The notes beneath the pieces are model-generated. The model was not told the DNA's origin and searched no databases. It saw only the letters and a program-made list of their open reading frames with translations. This document shows, piece after piece, positions 11,201-17,637 of a stretch of DNA of 47,959 bases (positions are counted from its first letter, which is position 1; each line of letters begins with the position of its first letter). The stretch spans positions 1 through 47,959 of the IMG/VR virus record IMGVR_UViG_3300021424_000063; one strand, written 5' to 3'. This stretch comes from a virus. Made by a program: the position numbers and the translations under genes.

Positions 11201-13291
11201 TAACATAGCAGGATTATCAACAATAATTGTCCAACTTAAAGATCCTGACCTACTTGTATTCTTATAAGTGTAAATTGGTTCAGGTCTACCTAAAAAAGTT
11301 GTTTCATTAAACTGAGGTCTTGAGTCGTCATTAAATTTCAAATCGTATGGTGGAAACCACATTATTCTTCCTCCGTTTGGTCCTTTTTCACAGGGAGGTA
11401 AATCATCGTATCTAAACCCTGGTCTATCTGAAGTTCTCCAAGCTAAATTTTCCAAAGAGAACATATATTTTTTTACCTTACCATTAATAATGTTTGTTGA
11501 TCCTGGTTGTCTGATAGGGGCGATGTTGAGATTATATGTGTTGTTGAATATTGAATAGTCAAATTTTCTTCCGCTCTCAACTATACCATCAGTTTTTTGT
11601 AAATCGGCATACGTAAAATAAGGAGTATCTTTAGTAAAAATTCTACAATACTCTATTCCTGCTTCTTGTCCTGTAGTTTGATCAGTGTAGGACATTACTT
11701 GAGAACCTTTTGTTATTTCTTTGTATCCGTCATTAAACACTTTGGACACTTGATTTATCGCGTTTCCTACATGTTTTAATCTTTGTACTCCTTGTACGCT
11801 ATCTGCAGATTCAATCAATCTTTGTGTTTTATCGAGTATTGAACCTATCTTGAAGTCTACGTCAGTAGATTGATATTTGTTATAATCAGCAGAAACTACA
11901 TTGAATTCTTGATCTACAAACTTTGGGTCTCCTCCTTTACCAACTTTCCATCCCGCGTTTGGTTTGTATTTTGGTGAGGTCCAAACAAATTGTCCTGCAA
12001 TCCCTCCATCATTAGTATATGATTTACCGGCTAAACCAAACTGAAGTTGTCCTATATTACCTTCGTATAATTGTCCCAATTCTTGAGGACCATATACAAT
12101 AGATTGTTGTTGTTGACCGAACTCATTTACAGGAACTTCGTTGGGTGGTGAATCAATTTGACTCGGTTCTGACTCTCTACTACCAACATAGTATCCACCA
12201 CTTGATTTATTATCTTGATTAAATAGGTTGGATACCGCTTGAGTTAACCCTAAGAATATTCCTTTGTTGTAAGTTGGTTTGTATTTGTTGTAATCTAAAC
12301 TGGCAAATAAAACAGATTTTTGACCGTTTCCTGTATTTGCAATAAAAATTTCAGAGGGGTTTCTTGTCTTATTAAGTATCGGACCTAACAATCCGCCAGT
12401 AAAATTATTTATTGTACTAAGGGCCGCAATGTTTTGTGGTAATTGCTCGTTTACGTTTTCGTTAAAGTAATCTCCAGGTATTAAAGACACAGGAAAATAA
12501 GTTCCTGTTAGTCGGTTTGCCAAAGATACCGTGGCTAACAAAGGTCCTTCGGGTACTGTAATCTTCCAATTTTTTTCAAAAAAAGGTTGTTTACCTGTTG
12601 CCAACATTGAGGCAGAAAAAGGATCTGTAATTGTATCTAAATTAATTAAACCGACAGTGTTTTGAATTATTTCTGATGCAATCCTCTCTTGAAATAGTCC
12701 TTGTAGTTGTTTTGCAGCAAGGTTCATCATTGGGGTATCGCTAGATAGCAACCCGTTTGATCCTAAAGGATCTTGGTAAAATATAATATCAAAAGTACTA
12801 TATGATGATGTGTTATAATAACCCAAGTACGGTTGATAGATACCCCCAGGTACCGCGTCTAATATGTCGGTTATAACAACTAAATCTTTGTAACCTCCTG
12901 TTGGTCCCCATGTATTTGTAATATAGGCGTCATCAATAAAAAATTCATTAACTAACTCTAGGGGTGAATCATTACCCACAGGATAATAAGGTCCTTGATT
13001 TGTCCCTTCAGGGTTATTTGTCGATGCAACCGAATTAATTCCAATTGGGTCCCCAAATCCTCCTTCGGGTCCATATTCATTTAGCGGATATAAATTTTCT
13101 GCAAAAACATTTGTGGAAACTAAAGTGTTGTCAGAATCAATAACATTTGATACTGTTAAATTTGTCTCATAGTTTACTGCCGGTTGTGTTGGTGTATACA
13201 CACCAGGTACATTGTATGGTTGTAAATTTCTAGTTAATAATTTATTTCTAAAAAATTCTGAACCGGCAAATGAAAGAGTACTTTCTGACAT
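8240..13291 (-). CDS. Giant baseplate protein with internal OmpA-like domain
   Basis: The product is 1683 residues. The N-terminal third is rich in Asn, Gly and Pro and looks structural. At about 640-690, GRPEPIYTYKNTSRSGSLSW followed by 'TIIVDNP' resembles a beta domain found in large-phage baseplate proteins. At about 890-1010 there is a likely OmpA-like fold: 'SVEIELVGSASAPES' followed by NVDLSTRRISSVIQWF, matching the 'I-x-I-x-G-x-(T/A)-x...N-x-x-L-S-x-R-R-A-x-x-V' pattern. OmpA-like domains bind peptidoglycan. The C-terminal part is helical with long charged helices. The gene has its own TATTTAT motif and is followed after two bases by the LysM-like gene. A baseplate position is inferred from neighbours. 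A domain aimed at peptidoglycan could help anchor the baseplate during wall passage. Confidence 0.68.
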   Translation of the reverse strand: MSESTLSFAGSEFFRNKLLTRNLQPYNVPGVYTPTQPAVNYETNLTVSNVIDSDNTLVSTNVFAENLYPLNEYGPEGGFGDPIGINSVASTNNPEGTNQGPYYPVGNDSPLELVNEFFIDDAYITNTWGPTGGYKDLVVITDILDAVPGGIYQPYLGYYNTSSYSTFDIIFYQDPLGSNGLLSSDTPMMNLAAKQLQGLFQERIASEIIQNTVGLINLDTITDPFSASMLATGKQPFFEKNWKITVPEGPLLATVSLANRLTGTYFPVSLIPGDYFNENVNEQLPQNIAALSTINNFTGGLLGPILNKTRNPSEIFIANTGNGQKSVLFASLDYNKYKPTYNKGIFLGLTQAVSNLFNQDNKSSGGYYVGSRESEPSQIDSPPNEVPVNEFGQQQQSIVYGPQELGQLYEGNIGQLQFGLAGKSYTNDGGIAGQFVWTSPKYKPNAGWKVGKGGDPKFVDQEFNVVSADYNKYQSTDVDFKIGSILDKTQRLIESADSVQGVQRLKHVGNAINQVSKVFNDGYKEITKGSQVMSYTDQTTGQEAGIEYCRIFTKDTPYFTYADLQKTDGIVESGRKFDYSIFNNTYNLNIAPIRQPGSTNIINGKVKKYMFSLENLAWRTSDRPGFRYDDLPPCEKGPNGGRIMWFPPYDLKFNDDSRPQFNETTFLGRPEPIYTYKNTSRSGSLSWTIIVDNPAMLNTIIEKQLKGVAKERIDSIMDSFFAGCTKYDIYDLGIKFNQIPTKDLYTYQQILNNPRLTTEEYAQVLTSIGTNPEGSLVEDNAFGSDGNTLELGGTSWIEKETEDPFTSEVKKYENYAFYFHNDLPDPDTRLKVATQPFDFWYDKYIALKSTSYVTKAPDEVYTDNLSAAGAYTKAGIQNFFGDIIEANFDIIKSEFLDIIKKIIIEKNGSVEIELVGSASAPESPEYNVDLSTRRISSVIQWFDKQSAGNGKTFGEYRTGDTPKIKFITDDNALGETATIPKGPETGDYPEVTCTIDIKEKDGSSYVVTNAAQVYSIPAMACRRVVMKRITPILPPPDKKEDEDSDDEKIKIEIQQTDVKYTGYTRTIKPQAEVNIEQKIKDGISKKVLRHLFSECDYFELIKENNPMVYDTIKEKIKYFNPAFHSMTPEGLNSRLTFLQQCMRPGQTIPVIGPDGRPKYNDALNTAFGSPPILVLRVGDFYHTKIVPTNLGIQYEPLIYDINPEGIGVQPMIAKISMGFNIIGGMGLKEPVEELQNALSFNFYANTEIYDERATSTDKQSVEKLDKYVVSKIAANQPTVSPPVNTQQPKKGQSTIGTLGGTNDSNYQVLFTELDANLKSYINAYFDYMSSVQQQNNLGIVQLANKSVNYSKGNLANLTTPKEVIIYGKPSNPEQLVGALISNVSKDVKQREDPIMKSLKNNTNEFKNKVLREIEEKLIIQVEKRSGEISNSVNLLINTFVTNQQNLNYTFRKMDLVCNKLDGVLVDTNNPVIYDLSGDTFFGDAVNKESINYLYLGDFVPEAQIASCYTILKKFDDWAKMKLNRPDTFNDSLTTLNWDGLLTDVGGSSSEPSFTNVEDDRFYLAMSSILTDKTKKETFLTELSNGEEVKKEPKVLVALTNVVNTLSTRYTEIFEKEKKYFDDLKTSQDFKTLTEYTLPVIPNVAKWTSPPTVDVEQKKVKIKDLYANQNLNTDTTFNGKVTFL

Positions 13292-13304
13292 AGTTTGTTT
13301 TTAA

Positions 13305-13311
13305 ATAAATA
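13305..13311 (-). promoter_or_regulatory. Candidate late-promoter motif TATTTAT
   Basis: Coding strand AGAGTATTTATTTAAAA, 13 bases upstream of the ATG at 13291. Same motif as before most other units here. Confidence 0.45.
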
Positions 13312-13326
13312 CTCTTTTTTCAAATT

Positions 13327-15144
13327 TTATCCGAATTCAGGAGTCCTCAAAATATGTTTAAGTTCTGCAGCAGAAGCATTACTTTCTTTTAATCCTGTTA
13401 TAGTCGCTTCAGTAATTTCTCTAGGACTTAGTTTATTAAGTACTTCGGGATTTCCTTCAAATTTAAAATTATGATTTACTGTAACTACGCTGTTATTACC
13501 TGATGCGGCGTTTTTCTTTTTATTCTCTTCTTCTATTTTATTAATTACTGGAGTGTATATTTCTTTTGCCTTGTTAATTACGTCTTTTCCATAATTATTC
13601 AAAATTTGTACTACTGATTTTTCAAATTTTGGTCCTATTTCTTTCAAATCCGGACCAAATTTCTCAAATTGTTTTATAACATCCTCCAATTTTGCATTAC
13701 CAGTTGCGTATTTTACTAGAACTTCTTCAATCGGACCAAATAGTGTTTTTGAACTAGTTTCCCTTACACTTTCAACCGAAAACTCTTTATCTATTTCTTT
13801 AAATAAACTACTTATAGTTGTGTTTCCGAGTTTTTGAGCTCTTAGACTTTCTTTTGAGGTTGCTAAACCTAAACCAAACTCTGAAACTAAAGCACTAACA
13901 TTCGCATTCAAATCTTCTAATTGATTTAATTGATCTCTTGCCAACTCTTCTATTGATTTATTTGCTTCTGCCTCTTGGTCTTTTAAACTTTTAATGTCGT
14001 CAGATGTAAGTTTACTTACGTCTTTCATTTTACCTTCTATTTCAATAACCGCCGTACCACCACTTATTTGAGAAAGGCTCGCGATTAATTCTTGTTCTTC
14101 CTTGTTTGCCGTAGGAAATTCAATAGACTTCATTTTTCTATCAAACTCCGCAGCTTTAATTGACATCTCGGCCAATTTTTCGGGAAGAATCCCCATTTCT
14201 TTCGCTATTTCTCTAATTCTTCTTTTTTCACCAGGTAGGATTTCAAACTTACCCGATTCTTGGTTAAATTTTGTGAAGGTTTTAGTAAGATCTACTAATT
14301 GGTTTTGTAGTTCCTCTGGATCGTTTTGAGCCAAATCCATCGCTCTTAATGGGTCAAGTAAATCGTTAGAAGCGACTCCTAATCTTTGTAATGAAGCCGC
14401 CAAATCGATAGCTCCTTCAGGATCAAATACTTTTTCAGCTAAAGTAAATGTTGTGTTCAAATCAATTCCGAGTCTTGCCGCTTGTGCTGCCATCTTGGTA
14501 AGACCTTTAACTCCATTGTCAAAGTTGAACAGGTTCATTTTACCAAGGTTACTAACTACTCCATCTGAAACTGCTTTAACAGAAACACCAACACTTTTTG
14601 CGTAATTAGCAACCTCTTTCATTGTGTCACCTACATCATATATTGAGATTCCGACTTCTCTAAAATTGGTCGCCAATTTTGACGTTTCAATACCTGTAAG
14701 TTTTGTTGTTGCAGCCAACTCTGTTATTGCCTCTTTTCCAATAACTCCAGTGTTACCAAACGCATTTCCAACGTCAACTATAATATCTTTGGCCTCATCA
14801 GCACCAACACCCATTCTTAATAATTCAGGGGCAGCGTTAGCTAACGATACTTTAAAATCATCAATTCTCTCTCGAGATAAACCAAATGCTTTTTGTATTT
14901 TGTTAGATTCCTCAATTGTAAATTTTAGTGGTGTTTCAAAATCTAGTAGGGATTTGACTGCAGCTGAGTAAGCTTCACTGATTGTTTTAGTTGTTGGAAT
15001 AACAGTGCTAGCATATGAGTTGAATAAATTTTGTTGTAACGATATACCTCTGTTACCCCCTGAAATAAATTCCTCAATTCCTTGGTATTTCTTCTTTTGT
15101 TCTTCATAAAGTTTTCTAAAATCTTCTTGGTCGTTGAAAAACAT
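13327..15144 (-). CDS. Probable tail tape measure protein
   Basis: The 605-residue product is mostly alpha-helical and rich in Ala, Leu, Lys and Glu, with no visible enzyme motif. Helical Ala-rich runs occur at about 60-290 (for example KMAAQAARLGIDLN) and long charged helices at about 300-440. Three facts suggest a tape measure (T4 gp29 equivalent, 590 residues): the composition, the length, and the position just downstream of the tail tube and a chaperone-like gene, the usual order in tailed phages. A length of 605 residues would suit a tail of roughly T4 size if the usual ruler rule holds. Sequence similarity to gp29 was not recognised, so this rests on context. A TATTTAT motif lies 10 bases before the start. 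Confidence 0.6.
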   Translation of the reverse strand: MFFNDQEDFRKLYEEQKKKYQGIEEFISGGNRGISLQQNLFNSYASTVIPTTKTISEAYSAAVKSLLDFETPLKFTIEESNKIQKAFGLSRERIDDFKVSLANAAPELLRMGVGADEAKDIIVDVGNAFGNTGVIGKEAITELAATTKLTGIETSKLATNFREVGISIYDVGDTMKEVANYAKSVGVSVKAVSDGVVSNLGKMNLFNFDNGVKGLTKMAAQAARLGIDLNTTFTLAEKVFDPEGAIDLAASLQRLGVASNDLLDPLRAMDLAQNDPEELQNQLVDLTKTFTKFNQESGKFEILPGEKRRIREIAKEMGILPEKLAEMSIKAAEFDRKMKSIEFPTANKEEQELIASLSQISGGTAVIEIEGKMKDVSKLTSDDIKSLKDQEAEANKSIEELARDQLNQLEDLNANVSALVSEFGLGLATSKESLRAQKLGNTTISSLFKEIDKEFSVESVRETSSKTLFGPIEEVLVKYATGNAKLEDVIKQFEKFGPDLKEIGPKFEKSVVQILNNYGKDVINKAKEIYTPVINKIEEENKKKNAASGNNSVVTVNHNFKFEGNPEVLNKLSPREITEATITGLKESNASAAELKHILRTPEFG

Positions 15145-15154
15145 GTTTTATTTG

Positions 15155-15161
15155 ATAAATA
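15155..15161 (-). promoter_or_regulatory. Candidate late-promoter motif TATTTAT
   Basis: Coding strand GATAAAGTATTTATCAAAT, 10 bases upstream of the ATG at 15144 and just after the TGA of the small overlapping frame at 15169. Confidence 0.42.
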
Positions 15162-15168
15162 CTTTATC

Positions 15169-15309
15169 TCAAGTTTTGTGTAGTTCAATTATTTTTTGAA
15201 TAAAATATTTTCTTTCAAAAGTTGGGACTTTCCAAAACTCAGAATATTGTAAATTCATGTGTTTGGATAAAAAATAAAGTTCGTCTAGTATATTTTTTTT
15301 ATACTCCAA
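15169..15309 (-). CDS. Small chaperone-like frame, possible frameshift extension
   Basis: In the frame one base downstream (+1 or -2) of the 269-aa (257-aa from preferred start) gene there is an open frame that begins inside the end of that gene and ends at TGA 15169-15171. Read from a possible TTG at 15309 it gives 46 residues; from ATG 15258 it gives 29. It contains ILDELYFLSKHMN and YSEFWKVPTFERKYFIQK. The aromatic/basic 'W-x-(V/L)-P-x-x-E-R-x-(Y/W)-F-I' pattern is reminiscent of the short T-like half of tail assembly chaperones and of small gp51-like hub proteins. Position fits too: tube, chaperone, this frame, tape measure is the order in which many phages use a programmed frameshift. 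It could equally be a separate small gene. An A8 run lies at the junction. Confidence is moderate that the frame is coding. Confidence 0.5.
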   Translation of the reverse strand: MEYKKNILDELYFLSKHMNLQYSEFWKVPTFERKYFIQKIIELHKT

Positions 15310-16072
15310 AGAAAGGCCGAAAAAACTCCACCCCAAAGGCGATATTGAAATTCACCTTTTCTCCTGACGGGGCTGTTGTTGTTTTGGTTAAATCTAAACC
15401 GGGTTCATTTTCATTAAGAAATTTTCTTATAAACTTAGAATCAGCAATTGGCATGTTTTCTGAAAAAACAGATATTTCAGATAAATCACGTTTTCCGTTA
15501 ATCTCAACTATTTGTCTACTCAATTTTAAAGTTACGGTAGGAGGAACTCTATCTATAGGATATGATGATATTGTGTTGTCTAAATCAATATTATCTTTCA
15601 AGTTTAGAGGTTTCAACTTTACAATTTTTTTTGTAATTGGTAATTCAACAGAGAACAAACCATCAGAATCTGGTTGGGTTTTAGTTCTTTTCATATTTAA
15701 TTCTTCTAAACTAAATTCAAAATTAAACTTTTTCCCCGTCATTGGGTCTTCTAGTTGAGCCTCATAACTTGGTCCAAACGATGTGTTTCTCAAGAAAATT
15801 AAAATTGCTTCAATGTCACAATCTAAAAGTTCTTCCGGTCTCAAATCTTTTTCATAAATTTTATTTCTAAGAAGTGGGAGAATTATTGATTCCTTGACAC
15901 TTTTTTTAAGACCTAAATTTGCAATTACATTTTCGTCAGCTGCGGTTAGGTAACCAACTTTCACCGATTTTTTTTTGGATGGGTAGAAAATCCCACCTGA
16001 AGGTAACTGTACCACGTCGTGTGGTAAATTAAAATCTTGTTGACCATATTTGTATTCGTCTGATGTTTCCAT
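15299..16072 (-). CDS. T4 gp26-like baseplate hub / tail assembly protein
   Basis: I place the start at ATG 16072 (257 residues, METSDEYKYGQQ). An upstream in-frame ATG at 16108 would put the start inside the terminator hairpin of the tube gene, so it is less likely. The sequence shows VVQLPSGGIFYPSKK, then 'YLTAADENVIAN', then LLDCDIEAILIFLRNTSFG. This is the pattern of the T4 base plate family that includes gp26: 'LPSxGxFY', 'LTAxDEx-I' and 'D-x-x-A-I-(I/L)-x-x-R-x-x-x-(Y/F)-G'. In T4 these proteins act in hub assembly. Here the gene sits between tail tube and tape measure, as tail assembly chaperones do, and its end overlaps a second frame that may extend it. Confidence 0.65.
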   Translation of the reverse strand: METSDEYKYGQQDFNLPHDVVQLPSGGIFYPSKKKSVKVGYLTAADENVIANLGLKKSVKESIILPLLRNKIYEKDLRPEELLDCDIEAILIFLRNTSFGPSYEAQLEDPMTGKKFNFEFSLEELNMKRTKTQPDSDGLFSVELPITKKIVKLKPLNLKDNIDLDNTISSYPIDRVPPTVTLKLSRQIVEINGKRDLSEISVFSENMPIADSKFIRKFLNENEPGLDLTKTTTAPSGEKVNFNIAFGVEFFRPFFGV

Positions 16073-16091
16073 AGTTTTTTTTTTAAAAGGT

Positions 16092-16125
16092 AAAAAAAAA
16101 CCGTACACTGTAAAGTATACGGTTT
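16092..16125 (-). terminator. Intrinsic terminator after the tail tube gene
   Basis: An inverted repeat (AAACCGTACAC at 16098-16108, GTATACGGTTT at 16115-16125, one mismatch) is followed on the minus strand by a run of nine T. It lies just downstream of the tail tube stop and upstream of the gp26-like gene. Confidence 0.75.
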
Positions 16126-16144
16126 ATATTATTATATTAATTTA

Positions 16145-16633
16145 TTAATAAACTAAAATACAACGGTCCATTCTCATATTACAAGTAATTTTTGCAATAC
16201 CATCTGTTGCATAAGACAATGAACCCCCATCGTAACCAAGAAGAAAACATCCTTCTAAAATCCATTTTTCAACAACAACTCCTGTTGGGTCCAACATTTC
16301 AAGGTCAACATTTTTTTTGTAACCTGCTGCATAACCCATACGACCTGTAACTGATTCAGCACATAAACGGATCCATTCCATAACCGCTTGTGAAGCTGAA
16401 GGTCCAATTGGATCCCTAAATGTCACCCCTAACTCTTGCCAATTAAATCTACCAGCAACATATGTTGAAGTATTTAAAAACTGTATCTCTGTCGAACCGA
16501 TTGTAAGTTTCGGTCTTGATGTTGTTTCAACGTACCACTCATTAATACCAAGTGATGAAGGGAATCTTAGAATCCAACGGTTCTCCCTTTTCGGTTCGTA
16601 GGGAATCGGCATTTTCATTAGTAAATCAGCCAT
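16145..16633 (-). CDS. 19: Tail tube protein (gp19-like)
   Basis: The 162-residue protein matches the size of T4 gp19 (163 residues). Early on it has P-K-R-E-N-R-W-I-L-R-F-P, then SRPKLTIGSTEIQFLNTSTY, then a 'W-x-x-(L)-x-V-x-x-(R)-D-P-I-G-P-S-A' turn, and ends KITCNMRMDRCILVY. These are the landmarks of the T4 gp19 tail-tube family, whose hexamers stack inside the sheath. It is bounded by its own TATTTAT motif and a strong terminator, so it is probably a single-gene transcript made in large amounts. It lies one gene away from the sheath gene, as expected. Confidence 0.9.
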   Translation of the reverse strand: MADLLMKMPIPYEPKRENRWILRFPSSLGINEWYVETTSRPKLTIGSTEIQFLNTSTYVAGRFNWQELGVTFRDPIGPSASQAVMEWIRLCAESVTGRMGYAAGYKKNVDLEMLDPTGVVVEKWILEGCFLLGYDGGSLSYATDGIAKITCNMRMDRCILVY

Positions 16634-16667
16634 GTCTTATTTTTTAATTTTTCTTTTTATTTTTATT

Positions 16668-16674
16668 ATAAATA
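16668..16674 (-). promoter_or_regulatory. Candidate late-promoter motif TATTTAT
   Basis: Coding strand AATATATTTATAATAAA, 34 bases upstream of the tube ATG at 16633. Confidence 0.45.
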
Positions 16675-16745
16675 TATTCATTTTAAATTTTTTCTATTTA
16701 CTTCAATAATTTTTAAAGTTATAACTTTTATAAGCCTAGTTTTAA

Positions 16746-17573
16746 TTAAAATTTAGTTTTTTTACCTCCTCCTGTATGATAGATATCTAAACCAGATTCG
16801 TCATCAAAATGTTTCTTCATTGCTTGTACATTCTTTAAGTCGTCATCTGAAAAACCAACATAAGGTACAAAGTAATTACTTATTTTGTTCTTAAGGTAAG
16901 CCTTTTCTTGTAGTCTTTGAGATAGTGTTCTAACATATTCCATGAACTGTTTCATCGCACTTACTTTAAGTTCTTCGGGATTGGCGGCCGAACCCTCACC
17001 GAAACTAACAGGATGATACTTACACATTTCTAAATAAGATTGGATTAATTCTTCATCAGACAAATCTTCCTCGTCATTCATTTCACGATACTTTCGAAGG
17101 TTTTTTACTAACTCATCTTTATTTAATCCGTGCATATTTTTTTTAATAAGTTGATATATTGCAGTTTTTAATATACTTGGTGTATGTCCTCTTGCGGTAA
17201 TTATTGCAAAAATTGATCCATCATTTACTGCCTCCACAAAATCACTCCATGCTGGACCCGTTGGGGCTTTCATAGAATCCACTAAAAATTTTTTATCACC
17301 CGTTACCGTAAAGTCACGAAATGCGTCGTTATCGAAACCAACAATGGTATGTCCATCGTAATCAAAAGGTTCTTTTCCAATTTCAGTTCTATACTCCGCA
17401 AAATCATCCGTGGACATACCAACACTTTGACCATTGTCATCTTTTAAGTAAATCTTTGTTGGCATATACATAAGATTATCATCCCAATCAAATGCATAAT
17501 ACTTCATTGTTGGTGTCAGTTGGTCTTGTATTATTTCTGATATAATACCTCTTACTAATTTTTTATAATCCAT
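16746..17573 (-). CDS. HAD-superfamily-like protein of unknown substrate
   Basis: The 275-residue protein has an N-terminal amphipathic helix, then YYAFDWDDNLMYMP with Asp29 and Asp31. This resembles HAD motif I (D-x-D-x-x). IFAIITARGHTP supplies Thr126 in the place of motif II, and VPYVGFSDDDLKNV (Asp243-245) fits motif IV. A large insertion between motifs I and II (about 35-115) and a helical segment (about 140-220) could be cap regions. HAD enzymes are mostly phosphatases; the substrate cannot be told. It is inserted between sheath and tube genes, an odd place for an enzyme. Two TATTTAT copies precede it, at 4 and 15 bases. Motif III Lys was not assigned. The fold call is moderately sure, the activity is not. 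Confidence 0.6.
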   Translation of the reverse strand: MDYKKLVRGIISEIIQDQLTPTMKYYAFDWDDNLMYMPTKIYLKDDNGQSVGMSTDDFAEYRTEIGKEPFDYDGHTIVGFDNDAFRDFTVTGDKKFLVDSMKAPTGPAWSDFVEAVNDGSIFAIITARGHTPSILKTAIYQLIKKNMHGLNKDELVKNLRKYREMNDEEDLSDEELIQSYLEMCKYHPVSFGEGSAANPEELKVSAMKQFMEYVRTLSQRLQEKAYLKNKISNYFVPYVGFSDDDLKNVQAMKKHFDDESGLDIYHTGGGKKTKF

Positions 17574-17577
17574 AATA

Positions 17578-17584
17578 ATAAATA
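17578..17584 (-). promoter_or_regulatory. TATTTAT motif, proximal of two
   Basis: Coding strand AGGATATTTATTATTATGG. It ends only 4 bases before the ATG at 17573, too close for an ordinary promoter with a leader. A second copy lies 5 bases further upstream. Confidence 0.3.
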
Positions 17585-17588
17585 TCCT

Positions 17589-17595
17589 ATAAATA
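17589..17595 (-). promoter_or_regulatory. TATTTAT motif, distal of two
   Basis: Coding strand TTTTATTTATAGG, 15 bases upstream of the ATG at 17573. It overlaps the T run of the sheath terminator. Confidence 0.35.
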
Positions 17596-17622
17596 AAAAA
17601 AGGGGGAAGACCCCCCTTTTTC
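17594..17622 (-). terminator. Intrinsic terminator after the tail sheath gene
   Basis: A near-perfect hairpin (A-run plus GGGGG, loop AAGA, CCCCCC plus T-run) followed on the minus strand by seven T lies just past the sheath stop. It is the strongest terminator in the window. Confidence 0.85.
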
Positions 17623-17637
17623 CTTTTTCATTGTTTT

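Noticed and set aside
16073-16108. Upstream start for the gp26-like gene at ATG 16108
   Set aside because: It would lie in the hairpin and T run of the tube terminator, and the added residues (MYGFFLPFKKKT) are translation of that hairpin.
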